Assembly (NCBI GenBank): GCA_964467785.1
Contig: CAYXVB010000161.1
Location: 1-8,201, forward strand
From: CAYXVB01 sp964467785
Lineage (GTDB): Bacteria > Bdellovibrionota > UBA1018
Direction: 5' to 3'
DNA: 8,201 nt
Shown: piece after piece, positions 7,902 through 8,201 of the stretch
Layout: each line of letters opens with the position of its first letter
Numbering within the stretch: position 1 is the stretch's first letter
Made by a program: the position numbers and the translations under genes
Notes under the pieces: model-generated
Databases searched by the model: none
What the model was told of the DNA's origin: nothing
What the model saw: the letters and a program-made list of their open reading frames with translations, nothing else

Positions 7902-7940
7902 CTGACTCTCTATCCCATGCATAGCATTCCTATTCGTACA

Positions 7941-7958
7941 CGCTGAACGCGCGTGAAC
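7941..7958. promoter_or_regulatory. TGAAC direct repeat one helical turn apart upstream of alpA (possible operator)
   Basis: TGAAC occurs at 7944-7948 and 7954-7958, exactly ten bases apart, within CGCTGAAC and GCGTGAAC. The pair overlaps the palindrome ACGCGCGT (7947-7954). It lies just before the alpA ribosome binding site, where an autoregulatory site might be expected. Short repeats like this can arise by chance. Confidence 0.2.
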
Positions 7959-7964
7959 TACGGA

Positions 7965-7969
7965 AAGGA
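7965..7969 (+). promoter_or_regulatory. Ribosome binding site that decides the alpA start
   Basis: AAGGA at 7965-7969 is seven bases before ATG 7977. This favours that ATG over the in-frame GTG at 7953, which has no comparable site. Confidence 0.7.
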
Positions 7970-7976
7970 ACTGAAA

Positions 7977-8186
7977 ATGGGAATCCGAATTCTGAATCTA
8001 AAACAAGTCCGAGAGAAGACGTCACTGTCCAGGCCGACAATCTGGAGAATGGAGCGCGAAGGTCGTTTTCCGTCTCGTCGTCAGATCGCTTCGAACCGCG
8101 TTGGTTGGGTCGAGGAGGAAGTCGATGCCTGGCTGAGCGCCCGTGTTAAGTGCGGCGTTTCTTCCAATGACGGGAGTGAAAAATGA
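7977..8186 (+). CDS. AlpA-family phage/element regulator (excisionase-like winged helix DNA-binding protein)
   Basis: This 69-residue protein matches the AlpA/MerR-like excisionase pattern. A short lead-in (MGIRILNLKQV) precedes a helix-turn-helix (VREKTSLSRPTIWRMERE), then GRFPSRRQI, a small wing, and the hallmark VGWVEEEVDAWLSAR at about residues 43-57, where family members have xGWxxxEVxxWL. Family members are typically 60-75 residues and occur in P4-like prophages, integrative elements and islands, where AlpA activates integrase expression and acts with excision. I place the start at ATG 7977, not the in-frame GTG 7953, because AAGGA is correctly spaced before the ATG and the family begins with a similarly short leader. 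The stop codon overlaps the ATG of the next gene (ATGA), so the two are probably translationally coupled. The hydrophilic tail CGVSSNDGSEK after the core looks non-conserved. Confidence 0.85.
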   Translation: MGIRILNLKQVREKTSLSRPTIWRMEREGRFPSRRQIASNRVGWVEEEVDAWLSARVKCGVSSNDGSEK

Positions 8187-8201
8187 GCTTAAAAAAAATG
8201 G
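8183..8201 (+). CDS. Start of an unknown gene overlapping alpA (partial)
   Basis: An ATG at 8183-8185 overlaps the alpA stop (TGA 8184-8186) and is preceded by GGGAG at 8172-8176, six to seven bases upstream. The visible codons read MSLKKM and then leave the window. The overlap implies translational coupling with alpA. In related elements the gene after AlpA is often a replication, primase or hypothetical element gene, but nothing here identifies it. Confidence 0.5.

Noticed and set aside
6873..8201. Second copy of the tRNA-Ser 3' end as an attachment repeat, and CRISPR-type arrays
   Set aside because: I scanned for the T-arm/acceptor sequence and for regularly spaced repeats and found neither; the other attachment site, if any, is outside the window.

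Overview
The window suggests a fairly GC-rich Gram-negative bacterium, perhaps Bdellovibrionota or a related former deltaproteobacterial group. That guess rests on the style of a large GYF-like/transmembrane/TPR protein and on general gene character, not on a search, so it is tentative. All convincing genes lie on the + strand.

Positions 1-6872 look like ordinary chromosome. The window opens inside nuoM and continues through a complete nuoN (551-2062), the distal end of a respiratory complex I (nuo) operon. A very long gene (2144-5302) follows. It encodes a 1052-residue protein with a small cytoplasmic GYF/DUF4339-like N-terminal domain, a charged Ala-rich linker, one transmembrane helix and about 700 residues of TPR repeats predicted to face the periplasm. 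Next are serS (5368-6702, seryl-tRNA synthetase) and a tRNA-Ser(UGA) gene with encoded CCA (6783-6872). The enzyme gene and one of its own substrates are therefore adjacent.

Positions 6873-8201 look different: richer in A and T, with looser spacing and no recognisable housekeeping function. This part holds an unrecognised basic 255-aa protein starting at TTG (7063-7830), an intergenic stretch with a nested and mutually exclusive inverted repeat (7854-7901), a small AlpA-family excisionase-like regulator (7977-8186), and the first codons of another gene overlapping the alpA stop by ATGA (8183 onward, cut by the window end). AlpA-type genes are typical of P4-like integrative elements, and the 3' ends of tRNA genes, including tRNA-Ser, are classic integration sites. 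The simplest reading is that the tRNA-Ser marks the left edge of an integrated element or genomic island. No integrase gene and no second copy of the tRNA 3' end are visible, so this remains an inference.

The most interesting places are the core/island junction at the tRNA, the three-arm inverted repeat upstream of alpA, the orphan protein at 7063-7830, and the large membrane-anchored TPR protein placed between complex I and serS.
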